Of a DNA stretch of 64,000 nucleotides, positions 44,627 through 56,882 are shown one piece after another. Numbering within the stretch: the first letter of the stretch is position 1; each line of letters opens with the position of its first letter. Origin of the DNA: Kingdonia uniflora (lineage: Eukaryota; Streptophyta; Magnoliopsida; Ranunculales; Circaeasteraceae). The notes under the pieces were generated by a model that was given only the letters and a program-made list of their open reading frames with translations, was not told the origin of the DNA and did not search any database. The position numbers and the translations under genes were made by a program. The DNA lies in assembly GCA_014058105.1 (NCBI GenBank), contig JACGCM010002647.1, positions 1,798,001 to 1,862,000 on the forward strand, written 5' to 3'.

Positions 44627-44654
44627 AGTCAGTCAGACACTGTTGGAGATGCTC
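44627..44654. repeat. Right terminal inverted repeat of the Harbinger element
   Basis: GTCAGTCAGACACTGTTGG then AGATGCTC, complementing the left end, followed by TTA. Confidence 0.92.
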
Positions 44655-44657
44655 TTA

Positions 44658-45255
44658 GTAACGGCATGGAATGATAACATTCTACTAATAAAAACACCAT
44701 GTTTTATTAATTTGATTAGTGGTCGCCTCGGTCGTATAAACAAGAATGCCTTAAACAAATATTGGATTTGGAGGAGAAATAGAGGGCGGCATTATCTTAA
44801 AATAAACAAGTTCATGTTACTTTCAAATATAAATTGTTATGCTAATATGTTGGAATTCAAGGGTTGCGGCGCACGAGATATAGTGGAAAGATTACTGGTA
44901 ATTTGGCACTTTGTTAACTAACACACATGAATCTAATGTTATATTTCCAGTGTACCATACGGATCAACTGAAGTCTCTAGAAGGAAGCGCTCAAACAAGT
45001 CTTGAGATAACACCATGGGTACGGAGCTTTCTCAATATGGGCTCACGGTCACAAAAGTCCAATTAAGAATTTTGGCGCTAAGCGAAAGAAAAGTAGGAGG
45101 TCTAATTATTCAATGAAACATTAACAAGGTACAAAGGGAAGGTTCGAGGAAAGTTGTAATGGTCATATCCGGAAGGCGAAAGCATAGATTAGGGTAGCAT
45201 TATTTGGAAAATAAAAGTCTTTGAATAATATAATTTTCTTTGTAAGAATACGGTA
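44658..45255. other. Spacer right of the Harbinger element
   Basis: An open frame crosses the right end (44643-44921), but it has no recognisable similarity. Phrases such as CATACGGATCAACTGAAGTC resemble retrotransposon remnants but are too short to assign. Confidence 0.25.
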
Positions 45256-45533
45256 TAAATACTCTTGCCACATGGATCCTCGAAAATAAAGTTTATTTCC
45301 ACTGAAGAAGTCATCTTCTCTCATTAGATAAAATATAATCATGGGCGCCTACCACGACAAAAACCTATGGTTGGTATGCAGATCCTTTAAACTGAGTGGC
45401 TCGATGTTAATAAAAATAAAACAAAGTGAACAACAAGAAAGAACCCAGCTGGAAATGATCTTTTTTATACACAGATAAAATGAGATAATAATACATGGGT
45501 TTTAGAGATTAGTGTTGAAGTTGCTTTGATAAG
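45256..45533. repeat. Dispersed direct repeat, copy 1
   Basis: About 278 bases match 59123-59414 in the same orientation with roughly one difference per ten bases. Shared stretches include ATTTCCACTGAAGAAGTC and GGGCGCCTAC. It directly precedes the LINE remnant. Confidence 0.85.
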
Positions 45534-45555
45534 CCCCGAGAGATAAACTGCTTTG

Positions 45556-46012
45556 ATAAAACTTTGTTTTTTGGCCATCTCCTATTATATGAATGACAAA
45601 GTTCTTAGCAATCTCCCTTTTCTTGATCATGGACCTCCACCCCCACGAGCACTCTCCAGGAATGGTGACAGTCCAGAAGGATTCATCTTTTAAGTATCTC
45701 TACTTAATCCATTTAGACCACAGTGTATCTTTCCAAGAATAAGATTCCAGATAACCCTCATGATAAGAGCATCATTAAAATCCTTTAATCTTTTTATGCC
45801 TAGACCACCTTCAGATTTGGGAACACAAACATCCTCCCATGCCACACTTGAGATAGTTTTATATTGGTCTACACCTGCCTAAAGAAAGTTCCTAAAAATT
45901 ATTTCAATCTTGATGAGGTCACTTTTGGGAAAGCCAAAGCAAGCAGCCCAATATACAGTGTAGCTTTGAAGTATTGTTTTGATAAATTCCAATATTCCTC
46001 CATAAGAAAGAA
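45556..46012 (-). pseudogene. L1-type LINE reverse transcriptase remnant
   Basis: Across frames the minus strand reads LSYGGILEFIKTILQS, YWAACFGFPKSDLIKIE and AGVDQYKTIS. Next come AWEDVCVPKSEGGLGIKRL, FNDALIMRVIW and FWTVTIPGECSWGWRSM. The order and wording are those of the region after the RT palm in plant L1 elements (LSYAGRLQL...AW..VC.PK.EGGLGI). At least three frameshifts or stops are present. The RT core and the zinc-finger end are missing. The right edge is close to the insertion site of the next LTR element. Confidence 0.75.
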
Positions 46013-46067
46013 CAAATATACAGTGTAGCCCAATATACATATACAGTAGTACCTATCATGAACTTCA

Positions 46068-46433
46068 TGTTGGAATATTATACAATCAACTATGATCAAT
46101 AACTGAATCTATAAAGTAGATTATACTAACCTCTTCTCCTGCTCTCTGAAAATCGCATGTTCTTGAGTGGAGTCTTCTCTTGGATTGGCTACAGACCTTA
46201 ATGGGATGATTTTCTGTGTTGTAGCCTCCAAGAGGGACTTCCTCTCTATTTAATCTGATAGGTTAGAGTAATTTTTCCATTATACCCTCAAACCCTAATA
46301 AAGAGTAACACTAGGTCCCACCTACCTTAACTTCGTGTAACAATTGGGAACAGCCAATTACACCTATACGACCTATTAACATGTGTGCTCGTGAACCAGA
46401 AGAGTAGTGCCGGTATAGATGGAAAATCCAACA
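46068..46433 (-). repeat. 3' LTR of the non-autonomous element
   Basis: 366 bases, very similar to 47311-47677 over the full length. The 3' status follows from the adjacent purine tract. Confidence 0.88.
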
Positions 46434-46639
46434 ATCTCCCACCCGGTGCTAACTCGATTTTAAGAAAAATATTTTTAGCCTATTTCACGGTTTTTTATAA
46501 AAAACGGATGACCATTCTTTATTTTTATGATAAGTTCGATCAAGACGGTCAACTTTTAGGACCATTCTATCAGTATTTGCTGAATTAGGGTATTATAGCC
46601 CAGTACACTACTCCTAGATCATCTATGGACTGAGAGAAA

Positions 46640-47146
46640 TTATAGTCTTAATCACTTGCATGTTTGGGGTTGTCCAGTAGAGGCAAAATTGTTTAACCCG
46701 AATATCGAAAAATTAGTTTCGAGGACTATCAGTTGATTTTCGTTGGTTTCCCTGAGAGATCGATAGGTTTCAGGTTTTATTGTCCTTCTCGACCCATGGA
46801 GATTGTTAAGTGTGCTCAGGTTCATTTCATAGAGGAGGGAGATGACTTTACCAGTACTATTCATAGAGAGTTTGTCTTTGAGGAGGGTTCTGTAACTCAG
46901 AGTCCAACTTCTATTCCGATCAGTGTTGTTATGCTTCCGCGTTTATCTGATATTGACACTATGACGAGTACAATTCCAGACCTTGTTCCAGACCTCGTCG
47001 TAGCACCAGTTCTCCTTAAGATTTTTTCCTCCACCCACTCCTGTTATGCTTCCTATCATTCCACCTCCAGCCCAACTTTCTTGCTCATCCCCGGAGATCC
47101 CCCAGAGAGAGGCGTTCAGCCAATGAGTGAGGGAGAGACTTGGTGA
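46640..47146 (+). pseudogene. Copia integrase fragment in antisense to its host element
   Basis: On the plus strand LNHLHVWGCP(V)EAKLFNPN and FVGFPERSIGFRFYCPSR match the C-terminal part of copia integrase (L+VWGCPAEA+.+NP and GYPE+SKG++FY.P). The frame continues VKCAQVHFIEEGDDF. It runs opposite to the primer site and purine tract of the surrounding LTR element, so it is a fragment from another copia element and not its own pol. Confidence 0.7.
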
Positions 47147-47310
47147 ACAAAGAAAAAATAATAAAACTGCTCTACTCGTGAATAAAACAACCCTAAATTA
47201 CTCAAACAAAGCACAAGAAACAAATCGGACAGCAATTGTCAAATTTGTTACTTTCTCTTTTAACAACAATAATTAACCATACTCTTTTGTATCCTATCTC
47301 TGACACCAAT

Positions 47311-47677
47311 TGTTAGAATATTATACAATCAACTATGATCAATAACTGAATATATAAAGTAGATTATACTAACCTCTTCTCCTGCTCTCTGAAAATCACA
47401 TATTCTAGAGTGGAGTCTTCCCTTGGATTGGCTGCAGACCTCAATGTGATGGTTTTCTGTGTTGTAGCTTCCAAGAGGGACTTCCTTTCTATTTAACATG
47501 ATAGGGTTAGAGTAGTCTTTCCATTATACCCTCAAACCCTAATAAATAGTAACACTAGGTCCCACCTACCTTAACTTGGTGTAACAATTGAGCACATCCA
47601 ATTACACTTATACGACCTATTAACATGTGTGCTCGTGAACCAGAAGAGTAGTGCCGGTATAGATGAAAAATTCAACA
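47311..47677 (-). repeat. 5' LTR of the non-autonomous element
   Basis: 367 bases paired with 46068-46433. The decayed Met-type primer site lies directly to its left on the plus strand. Confidence 0.88.
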
Positions 47678-47682
47678 CTTCA

Positions 47683-48380
47683 TCCTAGTAATTGTAAAGC
47701 TGTCTCAAATAATTTTTCTTCTTACGTTCTTTCTTTATCTCTCTTATATAGGTGTAAGAGTGTACTAGTAGAATCATAAGAGGGTGTAAGTTAGTTTGTG
47801 CATGAGGGGTAAGTAGGAAATAAGTAAAAAAAGTAACTTTTTGAACTTTTCATAAAGCTCATTGTTTTATGTGTCCATGCCCATATTAGGGTATGGGCCT
47901 GGAATGGTCCATATGATTAAGCAATAGGTCTTCCTTCTTCTTCAATAAAATCATAACCCCTATCTCTAATCTAATCACCTAGTTTTTCATTAGATTTCAT
48001 ATGATTTGCGTAGTACACATGAAATCTGTATATTACTAATTGGTGCATGAGGGATTGGGATTGATTGTTGCTGTGGATCACTAAACCGGTAGGTCTATTG
48101 CTTTGATCAATTGCAATGCTGTATGAATTTAGAGTAGTGCTTGTTTTTAAAAAAAAAAAACCCCTCACAGGTACTAGCTAGCACTCTAGCACCACATATT
48201 TAGTGATAGGCGCGATTGCCCTTAGGGGTTGGTTGGTTCTCATGTGCCCGAAGATTTGTAGGACAAATGATGATAAATTATGAACCTCGGTTTCACCCGG
48301 TTTGCAAAAAAAGAATTTGTTCTCTTATTTTGATGCAACACATATTTGTTTGCAGTTATTAAATTAAAATTCAGCAAACC
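47683..48380 (+). promoter_or_regulatory. Upstream region and 5' UTR of ATG10
   Basis: About 700 bases without a coding frame. A TTTGTTTGCAG acceptor-like site at about 48344-48354 lies 27 bases before the ATG, so the 5' UTR may contain an intron. No clear TATA box can be assigned. Confidence 0.4.
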
Positions 48381-50093
48381 ATGGGTATATCTTCTTCATG
48401 GGATGGAACATTCACTTCAAGTGACTTTTTCCTTTCTACAAAAGCCCTCTCTGGGAAATGGAAAACAACCAACCCTGCATTTCCTTCATGGACATGGGTT
48501 CCTTCTCCAAGATCATTAGGGGATGCTCCAAGTGTGGTAGAAGGATATTTATCTCTTGAGAAATTTTGTCTGCACAGAAATGACAAGGTCAATTTTTTTG
48601 CAACCAATCATTTTTACTACGTTAACTTTCGCTGTCTAATGTTATAACTTTATTTTACAGGAAAACCGTGAGGATGATAGTTATTACGATAAAGGAGATC
48701 CTATTGATAAAGCAGCTTTGGTATATTTAACTCGTGTTTGACAATTCGAATATTGTTCCAGTTATATGTTGTTGTTTTTTCTTTCTGAGTTTGGCGAAGT
48801 GATCAAGTTAAATTGTGCTTGCCAGGTTCATAGCTACGAGCAAAAAATACATTTTTACGACTTCCACATAGTGTATAGCAATTCGTACAGGGTTCCGGTT
48901 CTCTACTTCCGCGGGTACCATTATGGTAGGTATCCAACATTCTTGTTAGATTTATGAACATAACCAAAGAGTATATAGATCACTGTGTACCCAACATCTT
49001 ATTTAGCAATTTTTTGAGCAATAGTAATAATAGTATTCTCTGCTTGGAAAAAGTTTCAATTTTTAATAGGCACCAAGCTAAAATTCTTCCCAAAAATGCG
49101 TTGCAGCCATTTCCTTTTATACTAAAAGGTGATATCTATTGTTTATGTTTATTTGCAATAATTACCTTAAATTTATCTTCTCTTTTTCTTCTTCCAGTTT
49201 TTGAGTTCCTCTATCCCAGCTTAATGTAATTGCTACTAGATCTAGACTACAGTAATGTCATTGAAAATATCCAAGGATCATACTATATAAGTTTGCTATT
49301 TGTATGCTCACAGAAATAGAATTACTTTTTAGTGTTCACCCATACTTAAATAGCCCAAAAAGAAATATTTGTAATTGGTACTATAAACTTGAACCAAATT
49401 CATGTTACTGAAAACACATAGGTACAATATGTACGTATATGTCTGCGGAATCTCCTAATTAAATGTTCTTACTAATCTAGATGCATGACTGCTATGGTGT
49501 AGACGGGCAGCCCTTGACATTGGAAAACATTGAAATCGACCTCCCCACGAACTCTTTGGAGATACTAAAGGAGTCAAAATGGACATTTATGACTCAAGAG
49601 GTATACTTCCTTTCCATTCTTATTATTTTTTCTTAGCTGGTCCATTAGTCTTAATCCTATTAAATCTATATTTGCTTAGTGTGTAAAATGAGAAATTGAG
49701 ATTTTAGTATGGGATAAACACAATTATACAGGGTGATTTCACTTGCGCCTAACAATTTCTTTCCAGCACCATAGAGATGACTCCTCCTAGGCTGGAGCAT
49801 TCAAAGAAAGAGAGAAAAATCTACTGTGATTCTGAGAGTTCTTGAATTTTTTATTTTTTTTAACTTTATGGCAGGAGCATCCGATCCCAAATCAGCCATG
49901 GTACGCATTGCATCCATGTGGCACAAGTGAGTGGATGAAGCTGTTGTTTCATGTTGCTTCTTCGCAGGCAAATCGTGAAGGTGTAAGAATTGAGCAACAA
50001 TATTTGATTTCCTGGTTATCAGTTGTTGGTCAAGCGGTCGGTTTAAGGGTTGATCTTGAGATGCTTCCATCAATGACTACTGTATTAACATAA
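48381..50093 (+). CDS. ATG10: Autophagy E2-like enzyme ATG10
   Basis: Five exons join in frame: 48381-48587, 48661-48720, 48826-48925, 49503-49600 and 49875-50093, giving 227 residues with GT-AG borders throughout. The protein starts MGISSSWDGTFTSSDF and has PSWTWVPSPRSLG, EGYLSLEK, YDFHIVYSNSYRVPVLYFRGY and ESKWTFMTQEEHPIPNQPW. The catalytic HPCGTSEW places the Cys at residue 170. ATG10 takes activated ATG12 from ATG7 and joins it to ATG5 in the cytosol for autophagosome formation. Length agrees with Arabidopsis ATG10 (about 225). Exon 4 begins at the second AG (GTGTAG|AC); the earlier CTAG would give a stop. The gene is intact although mobile elements flank it on both sides. Confidence 0.93.
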
Positions 50094-50352
50094 CCTTTTT
50101 AAGATGTGTTTTTCTTTTCACAGTTGATTTGTAAATGAAAAAAAAAGTGATTATGTTATCTCTCGCTCAAAGAAAGTGAATATTTGCTATAGAAACAAAT
50201 CTAATGTGTAATCTGTACCTTCATAAACAAACTCTTACCATTTTTCAGAAATGCAGATTCAAAGTTTATCAACATCCATGACCGATTTCTCATTAAATTG
50301 GTCAATTTTGTAGTTACCTTAAGGATCTTGCGTATTCTATCGGGTGCTCTTA
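50094..50352. other. 3' flank of ATG10
   Basis: It probably contains the 3' UTR and poly(A) region of ATG10. Nothing else is recognised before the MITE begins. Confidence 0.4.
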
Positions 50353-51193
50353 GAGCATGGGCAGCGGGATAGCTATCGCTATTTTAGTTACCAAAATTCA
50401 ATAAAATTGGTTTTTTCAGGCTAGTTATCGCTCAAATTTTGATAATTTCGAGAAAATCAGTAACGATCTGTGGCGACCCGGTTGATGTCAAGTGTCAGTG
50501 AGGCCTGGATAAATAAAGTGTTAAAAAATACCTTGTCAGTGGTTAACAAATTGTCTTGATTTTTTTAACATAAAACATGCGCCAATTGAATTGGCGCTGT
50601 GTCTTTATTATTACTAGTAGTTATGAGCCCGCGCTAAGCACGGCCAAATATTAATGTCACCGAAGAGACTATGAAGCGCATAAGCTTTGATGCACATGAC
50701 ATATTATCTAGTGTTAATCAGGTGCTACTTGCAATTTCTATTTACCGAGTTAATTTCAGATCTAACAATTTGTTCAGCACCTCATTTACTCAAAAAACTG
50801 ACGTGGCAATCTCACAATCGTTTAGCACGGGCAAAATACTCGGAAAAACAACAGGAGATAGAGCTTATAATGGTAAATAATGAATTTCAATAAATAGATA
50901 GATCATAGCAACACATAACGTGTGGTTGATTTCAGGGTGCAATATATTAGTCAGAAAGTTGTGTTTTGTCAAAAAAAAAATTGGGAAAATGCTTAGAGAT
51001 TTCTAGTTGCCCAAAGTTTGAACTATGGCATCGTGCAACTTGTTTATAATATATGATTGCCGCAACATTTTATTGGTGATCGCCAAAATAGAGCTCATTC
51101 AATGTAGAGAGGTTGTACTAAAGATAAGTATATTGTATGACATTTTTTGTTTATTGAACAATTGTCTATTAAGTAATATTGTATATATATTCA

Positions 51194-51410
51194 GTAAGAA
51201 TAATTTATTGGTGTTGGTCATGTAAACACATTTCCATTATATTTTGTTTGATCACTTATACATTCTAAAATAAGCATGTATCATAGAAGTAATAAATACA
51301 TGTAAGAATAATTTATTGGCGTTGTTCATGTAAACACATTTTCATTATATTTTGTTTGATCACTTATACATTCTGAAATAAACATATATCATAGAAGTAA
51401 TAAATACATA
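51194..51410. repeat. 108-bp tandem duplication inside the Helitron
   Basis: GTAAGAATAATTTATTGG occurs at 51194 and 51302, and both copies run on through AGTAATAAATACAT with few differences. Confidence 0.88.
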
Positions 51411-53805
51411 GATAATGACAACTAACATTGTAATAGGAAAAATCAGTACATATTTTGACATTTGTTTCTCCAGCGAACGTTATGTCTTTGAAGCAAGAAT
51501 ATGATTTGGTGCCTTTTCACCAATTGAAATTCTTGCGGTCTGCTTTGGATGACGACTACGTTGATTGTTTTTTGATAACGACATTTCCTTCTTTACGACA
51601 TATGTTGTTGATGGGGATGACTTGCGAAATTGCAATTCAATTTTTTAGTAACAAAATTGCATTTCTTCAACTTGTTTATTCATTTCTTCCATTGCTACCG
51701 AAATAGTTTTCATAGATTTTTTGATATGGTTTATGATTTGTTTGAGGCTTTCTAAATTTTCAGAAAAATTTTCTTGGTTAATCATTTTGGTTTTTCTTTT
51801 AGTGATGGTGATGGAGTTTGAATAGTAGTCGTTTTGTACTTTGTTGTTTATAAATAGAGACCACATTGTGTAGTGGTTTTGTTGGCTATAATAATCATTA
51901 TCTATTCATAAAACTTTCTAGTCCCACTTGTCATTTTTGTTGTATAACTTTCCTTATCTATTAATTATTTAGTATGTTTTACATAGGCTTTGAAAAGGTT
52001 AATTTGACAATTCTTACCTTTTTATTTGAACTGATCCAAAACTTGGAGCCCATTCATTTCGAGTTTTTTGTTTGGACCATGTGAAATTAGAATGCACACA
52101 AAGAATATGCTTCATTGTTGGTACTTACTACTGTATCTATATTGCAGTTGGTGCGTTTCATGTCTAAGAGAGAGATAGTGATTAAGCAAGTATTTCTCTC
52201 TATTCTCTGTAGTAAGTAGTGACAATCGGACAAACAGGATTGAGTGATCATCTGTTTATGAAAATCCCATGTGAGGTAAAGATGATAACACTCTTCTTCG
52301 CCACGGTAAGAATATAGATGTTGTTGTTGCTGTCTATTATCGTATTAGTATTAGTATTAGTATTAATAACATCAATGTTAATGTCGACGTCGGGGATGAT
52401 AATAACATCGGGGTAGTTATGGATGGAAATAACATCGTGCCCAGGGTGGGTGATGACGTCGTGAATGCGGGTGAAGGTGCCGTCGTTGTGGACGATACTG
52501 ACATTCTAGTTATCGGGGCTGATAACTTTGTCGTCCCCCCTCTTTTTTTACTTCTATTTTACATCCTTCCTAACCTATTTATTACCGAATATTTCATCCA
52601 CGCACCCTTAATCTCACTCAGTAACTCCCAAATTATTTGTAAGCCCAAGACCCCCTATATCACTTCCAAATTAAATGTAACCCCAAGGCCCCTGATATAT
52701 TACTATAACCCTTACTATCCTTATTACCCTCATCCATATGATTTTTTTTATCCGATATACGGTGTGTCAGCACCGGCATCTGGAGCAGCTATACTCTACA
52801 CTCTCATTACTTGGAAGTTGTACACTTATGAACCACATTCTTCAAAATTCATGTTAAATATAATGACGTTCAACTTGGGTACACTATCTCAACCTCGGTA
52901 ACCAATGCATGCAACACAACACTATAGGACGTGGTGATGAGGCCAATAGTTAACCTCAAGTACTAACTATAGCAATCAATTTTCATGACTACATGAAACA
53001 GCCAACATATTGAGCCCGTGGATATTTCTGCTGTAGTTGAGGCCATTGCACAAAGAACTGATCAACTATTTGCAACTTGTAAAGAAGCAACCCGCTTAAA
53101 GTGAGCCTTCTCACTCTTGCTATACTTTCCACATAAAATATAGATGACCACCTAATCCCCACTACCTACAAATCATGTTAAGGCAGTCTCTAAGATGAAG
53201 TTCATTAATAAAGAAAGTTAAAGATCTAAGTCAAAATAAATTGAGAAGCAATAAATCTCTCAATAGAGAAGCTTAAACTTGATGGGCGTTGCTCCATCCA
53301 GCCAGATTGAACGGGACCAAAAATACGGTAAGTCACTTACTTACTGGACAACCAAAACAATATTTACCTTTTTCATCCCACATATCTTGTCATTAGTTGT
53401 GGCTAGTTTTTTTTCTAAGGAGGCCACCTTTTAGAATGCATCCATATTCTATAGCTAAGGATAACCAATTTTAAAGAAAAGGGACAGGGCTTTTCAATAG
53501 TGCTATTTTTTCCTGGAAACGTCACCCTTCATTAGCTAATTACTTACGAAGTGTAAGAAGACCCTGATTCACTTTTTTTGTTTCGCAAAAAAGTAAGTCC
53601 CAGTTTGTTAGCAATTAGGATTTTTAATCTATACATGAGTGGAAATCAAACCTTGAAGAAAAACGCAATCAAGCATAGAGGGACGCAAGTCCCAGGGCCA
53701 TTGCATAAAATCTGAAAGAACAAAGAAGATGTACTATTTGATTAATTAGAAATTTAAAATTGTACAAAGAAGTGATGAAAGTAAAGTTGAAAACGTACCA
53801 CTTAC

Positions 53806-53945
53806 GGTCTGATTCTAAGCATTAGCCGCATGGCATGAGCCAAAACAATTAAGGTTGTTGCAACAGAGGTTAAATACGACTGGCCTACTTCTCGGCTACG
53901 ATAAATTTGCATGAACTGAGCAGCCTTCACCTTTAAAGCACCTGA
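53806..53945 (-). pseudogene. Captured-exon-like fragment in the Helitron
   Basis: This 140-base minus-strand frame lies between a TGCAG acceptor and a GTAAG donor. It reads SGALKVKAAQFMQIYRSR then SYLTSVATTLIVLAHAMRL. The family is not recognised. The clean frame and both splice sites suggest a host exon carried by the Helitron. Confidence 0.45.
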
Positions 53946-56882
53946 CTGCATTGTCCAAGTACAAACTTAGTATGCCTCGTTCGCCTTAAACGGGATTGCA
54001 TGTTCAACAAAAAAGCAAGCAATGATCAACCATTAAAGTTTAGCTTGTGTCATATTTGATCCCTCTATAAAAATAAAAAATAAAAAACCATTTCACTAAG
54101 CCAAAGTCAGTCTTGAGACATATAAGCCTATCATTACTATTCCGTGAGCAGGAATAGAGTGTGTAGAGTGTGATAACATTAGACATGGTTCAAAAAAGAT
54201 GATTAACCGACGTCTATCAATAAGTTAAACGATGAGTAAATAAGATATATAGTTGTTCAAATAGATATTACACTGTGGATACCAATTTCAGAGGGTTGAG
54301 ACTGGCATAGTATAAAGTTGGATCTCGGAAATTTGTGTAATGTAATTTTGTGTATCGTTCCCCTTCATCCTAATTTTCGCAAGTTTATCTTCTTCTTTTT
54401 TTGTTCATGTGGTAAGCCCTTTCTCTCCATTTTATATCATTCTTATTTTATCTCTCTCCAATTGAACATTCACTATTTTTGGACATTACATATTTTGCTG
54501 ACCTTAACTTTTAGAAAAGTTTTAGTAGTCACTTGAAGATCGTAAATGAGTAAGAACTGGATACTTTACTTAAATCCATTACTTTGACATTAATATTGTG
54601 CTTCTGCGAATTTCTTCTTTTCAAAATTGGACCAGGTACCGTATCAGTTGCCCATGTACTTTATGACATGGATCAGATTGTGACATAATAAAAATTGCCC
54701 GTGTCAAAATTTCTCCTCCTCCAATCTTTTTCTTCCCTTTCGTTTCTCTTTCTCCCCTCTCATGTTAAAGCTCAAACACCAAGTCACACCAAGTCTTATG
54801 TTATGCTACGACTGTAATTGATTTTTATAGTCATTTTGGAGAAAATTACTTTGTGAAAGAAAAAAAGCAAAAACAAATGTAAGAGCAAAGAAGAATTCGG
54901 TTTTTAGGACTTAAATCATTATTGTCAATCGTTGTCAAGGTGCATATTGTTGAATTTATGAGTGGACTCAATAAGTTTAGCTGGCAACTTTAATCAAGAT
55001 AATGGCATGATACATGACATCAAGGAAGCAAACTTTGACAACCTAATAGAAGTAGATAAAAAACCATACACATACAAAATTATGGAGATCATTGTACAAT
55101 GCGTCAAAGAGCTTGACATTGGCTCGCTCCACCAGGAATAAACCACCAAGATTAATTCAAACAGCAAGGCTGGTAGAATAAAATGAACCTTATGACCCCT
55201 GTATAAAAAGAAAGTACACAAATTAAGAAAGTGGAACAAAAGAGGGAGAAACTAATCTGCCCAAAGAATCATAAGATAAAAATTGGTTTACAGAGTTGGC
55301 ACAGTTCCTACACATTGAAAACATCATTAGATGAAGAGGCTGTAGAAAATACCAGAAGGAACACAAAATACATGCATATATCAGATATGAAGCAAACTTT
55401 AACGACAACCAAATATTTTGATATTCACGTAAAACAAATAGGTAAAACGCCTAGATATTAATTAGTAAATAGAGACCATGAACGATGGTTGATGGAATGT
55501 TAAAATTGGTTATTAACTTACCATAAGAAAAAAAATCACAAATGCATCTACATACATAGTGAAATTTGAAAAACTATTATAATGTATAAACTAATTTTTA
55601 CTCTTCAAACCCGTGAAAAGTCATTACCTACTACCTAATTATAAAGGGAGGGAGTATGCATCAACATCTTATCATACTTACGCTACTCCCAAAAAAAAAA
55701 TACAACCACTTCAACCTGCCATTGCCAAAATGCTAACATTTATTTTAACTATATTATAATGTGTGTAAAACTTGTGTCCTAAGTTTGCTAGCATTAGTAT
55801 ATGAAAATAATGGAATTCACCCTGCCAACCATTCTTCCAGAGCTGTCCCCCAACTATTTAAGAGCAAGGCTATTGGGTCGTTTCCAATTCTTAATGATAA
55901 TAAAAATATTTAGTTTAGATTAACACTTGATTACCAACCAATCAATGAACCCATTAGCATCTATAAGAATGGTCTAATGGTCCTTATTTCTCTTAATTAT
56001 GGTAATAATTCAAAATGAATAATGTTCCAAAACATAAAGAAAAATGGAAAAAACAAAAAATAAAAAACAAAAAAATTATAATAACCCTAAAAGATAATGT
56101 GGGATTTGCAAATAAAAATGCCCTATTATTCACATGCATAGTTTTATAAAGGCTATTATTCAATTGGACATTTCACTCCATAACATAAATATTAAAAAAT
56201 ATACATAACTAACCGAATACATAAATGATTTTGAAATGTGCAAAGTAATTTTGAAATGTGACCAAGTCGGAGCATAGTATTATAAAGTGTAAATGTATGT
56301 GCATTACTTACACTTTTTTAATATTCTACAGTAACTTTCTTAAAAGTCAGATATCTAGAATCAGACGAAGCACCTAAGAAACCCAATATTAAGATGAAAA
56401 AAAGGGAGGAACTCTATGGAAAAAGGATGGATCTTCTAAAAAAATCATAGCATGAAATTACCCCATGCAGGTAACAGTTCCATTTAGATGCTACTGTTGT
56501 GTTGGGTCTAAGAAAATTGAGGATATCATCTTTAACATAAAATTCCAACGTCCCAAGATTATTGGTGGAAAGATGAAGATAAAGATTATAAAACAAATTT
56601 TATGTAAGCGTATGAAGATGTTTATTCCATTAAATTCTAAGAAAGAAATTTTGATTCAAGCATATAAGCGATTAAATCAGGATTAAAAGTTACTATGCCT
56701 AAAAAAGTGAGTAAGTTCATCTAACTGTCCAAGTCAATATCACTATTTGGTTATAGACATATTATTTAATTGCTAAGATAATTTGTCGACGTCAAATGAA
56801 TAAAACTAAATAATTTTATATTAATGGCAAAACCAAATTTAACAACAATAGAATCTAAAAATAAAGAACCATCTTACCTAGA

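Larger units (their letters stand above)
37875..44654. mobile_element. PIF/Harbinger DNA transposon with a third, captured gene
   Basis: Terminal inverted repeats GAGCATCTCCAACAGTG...CTGA.TGAC match at the two ends, and TTA duplications flank them (37872-37874 and 44655-44657). Length is 6,780 bases. It encodes ORF1 with a Myb/SANT-like domain on the plus strand, and the DDE transposase ORF2 on the minus strand, convergent. It also holds a minus-strand plant-mobile-domain gene of four exons. Stops and frameshifts exist in all three genes, so the copy is probably inactive. Subterminal GGCGCC palindromes are present near both ends and internally. Confidence 0.92.
46068..47677 (-). mobile_element. 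Non-autonomous LTR retrotransposon (1.6 kb)
   Basis: LTRs of 366 and 367 bases (46068-46433 and 47311-47677) begin TGTTGGAATATT or TGTTAGAATATT and end in ...CAACA. The CTTCA target duplication is perfect (46063-46067 and 47678-47682). The minus strand next to the right LTR reads ATTGGTGTCAGAGATAGG, an initiator-Met-like primer site. The other side has CCGGGTGGGAGAT as the purine tract. Orientation is therefore minus. The 877-base interior lacks a complete ORF. Confidence 0.88.

Noticed and set aside
52419..52901. 160-codon plus-strand frame in the Helitron
   Set aside because: The translation is hydrophobic and low in complexity, with Tyr/Pro runs and no recognisable domain. It has no splice or promoter context and is probably a chance ORF.
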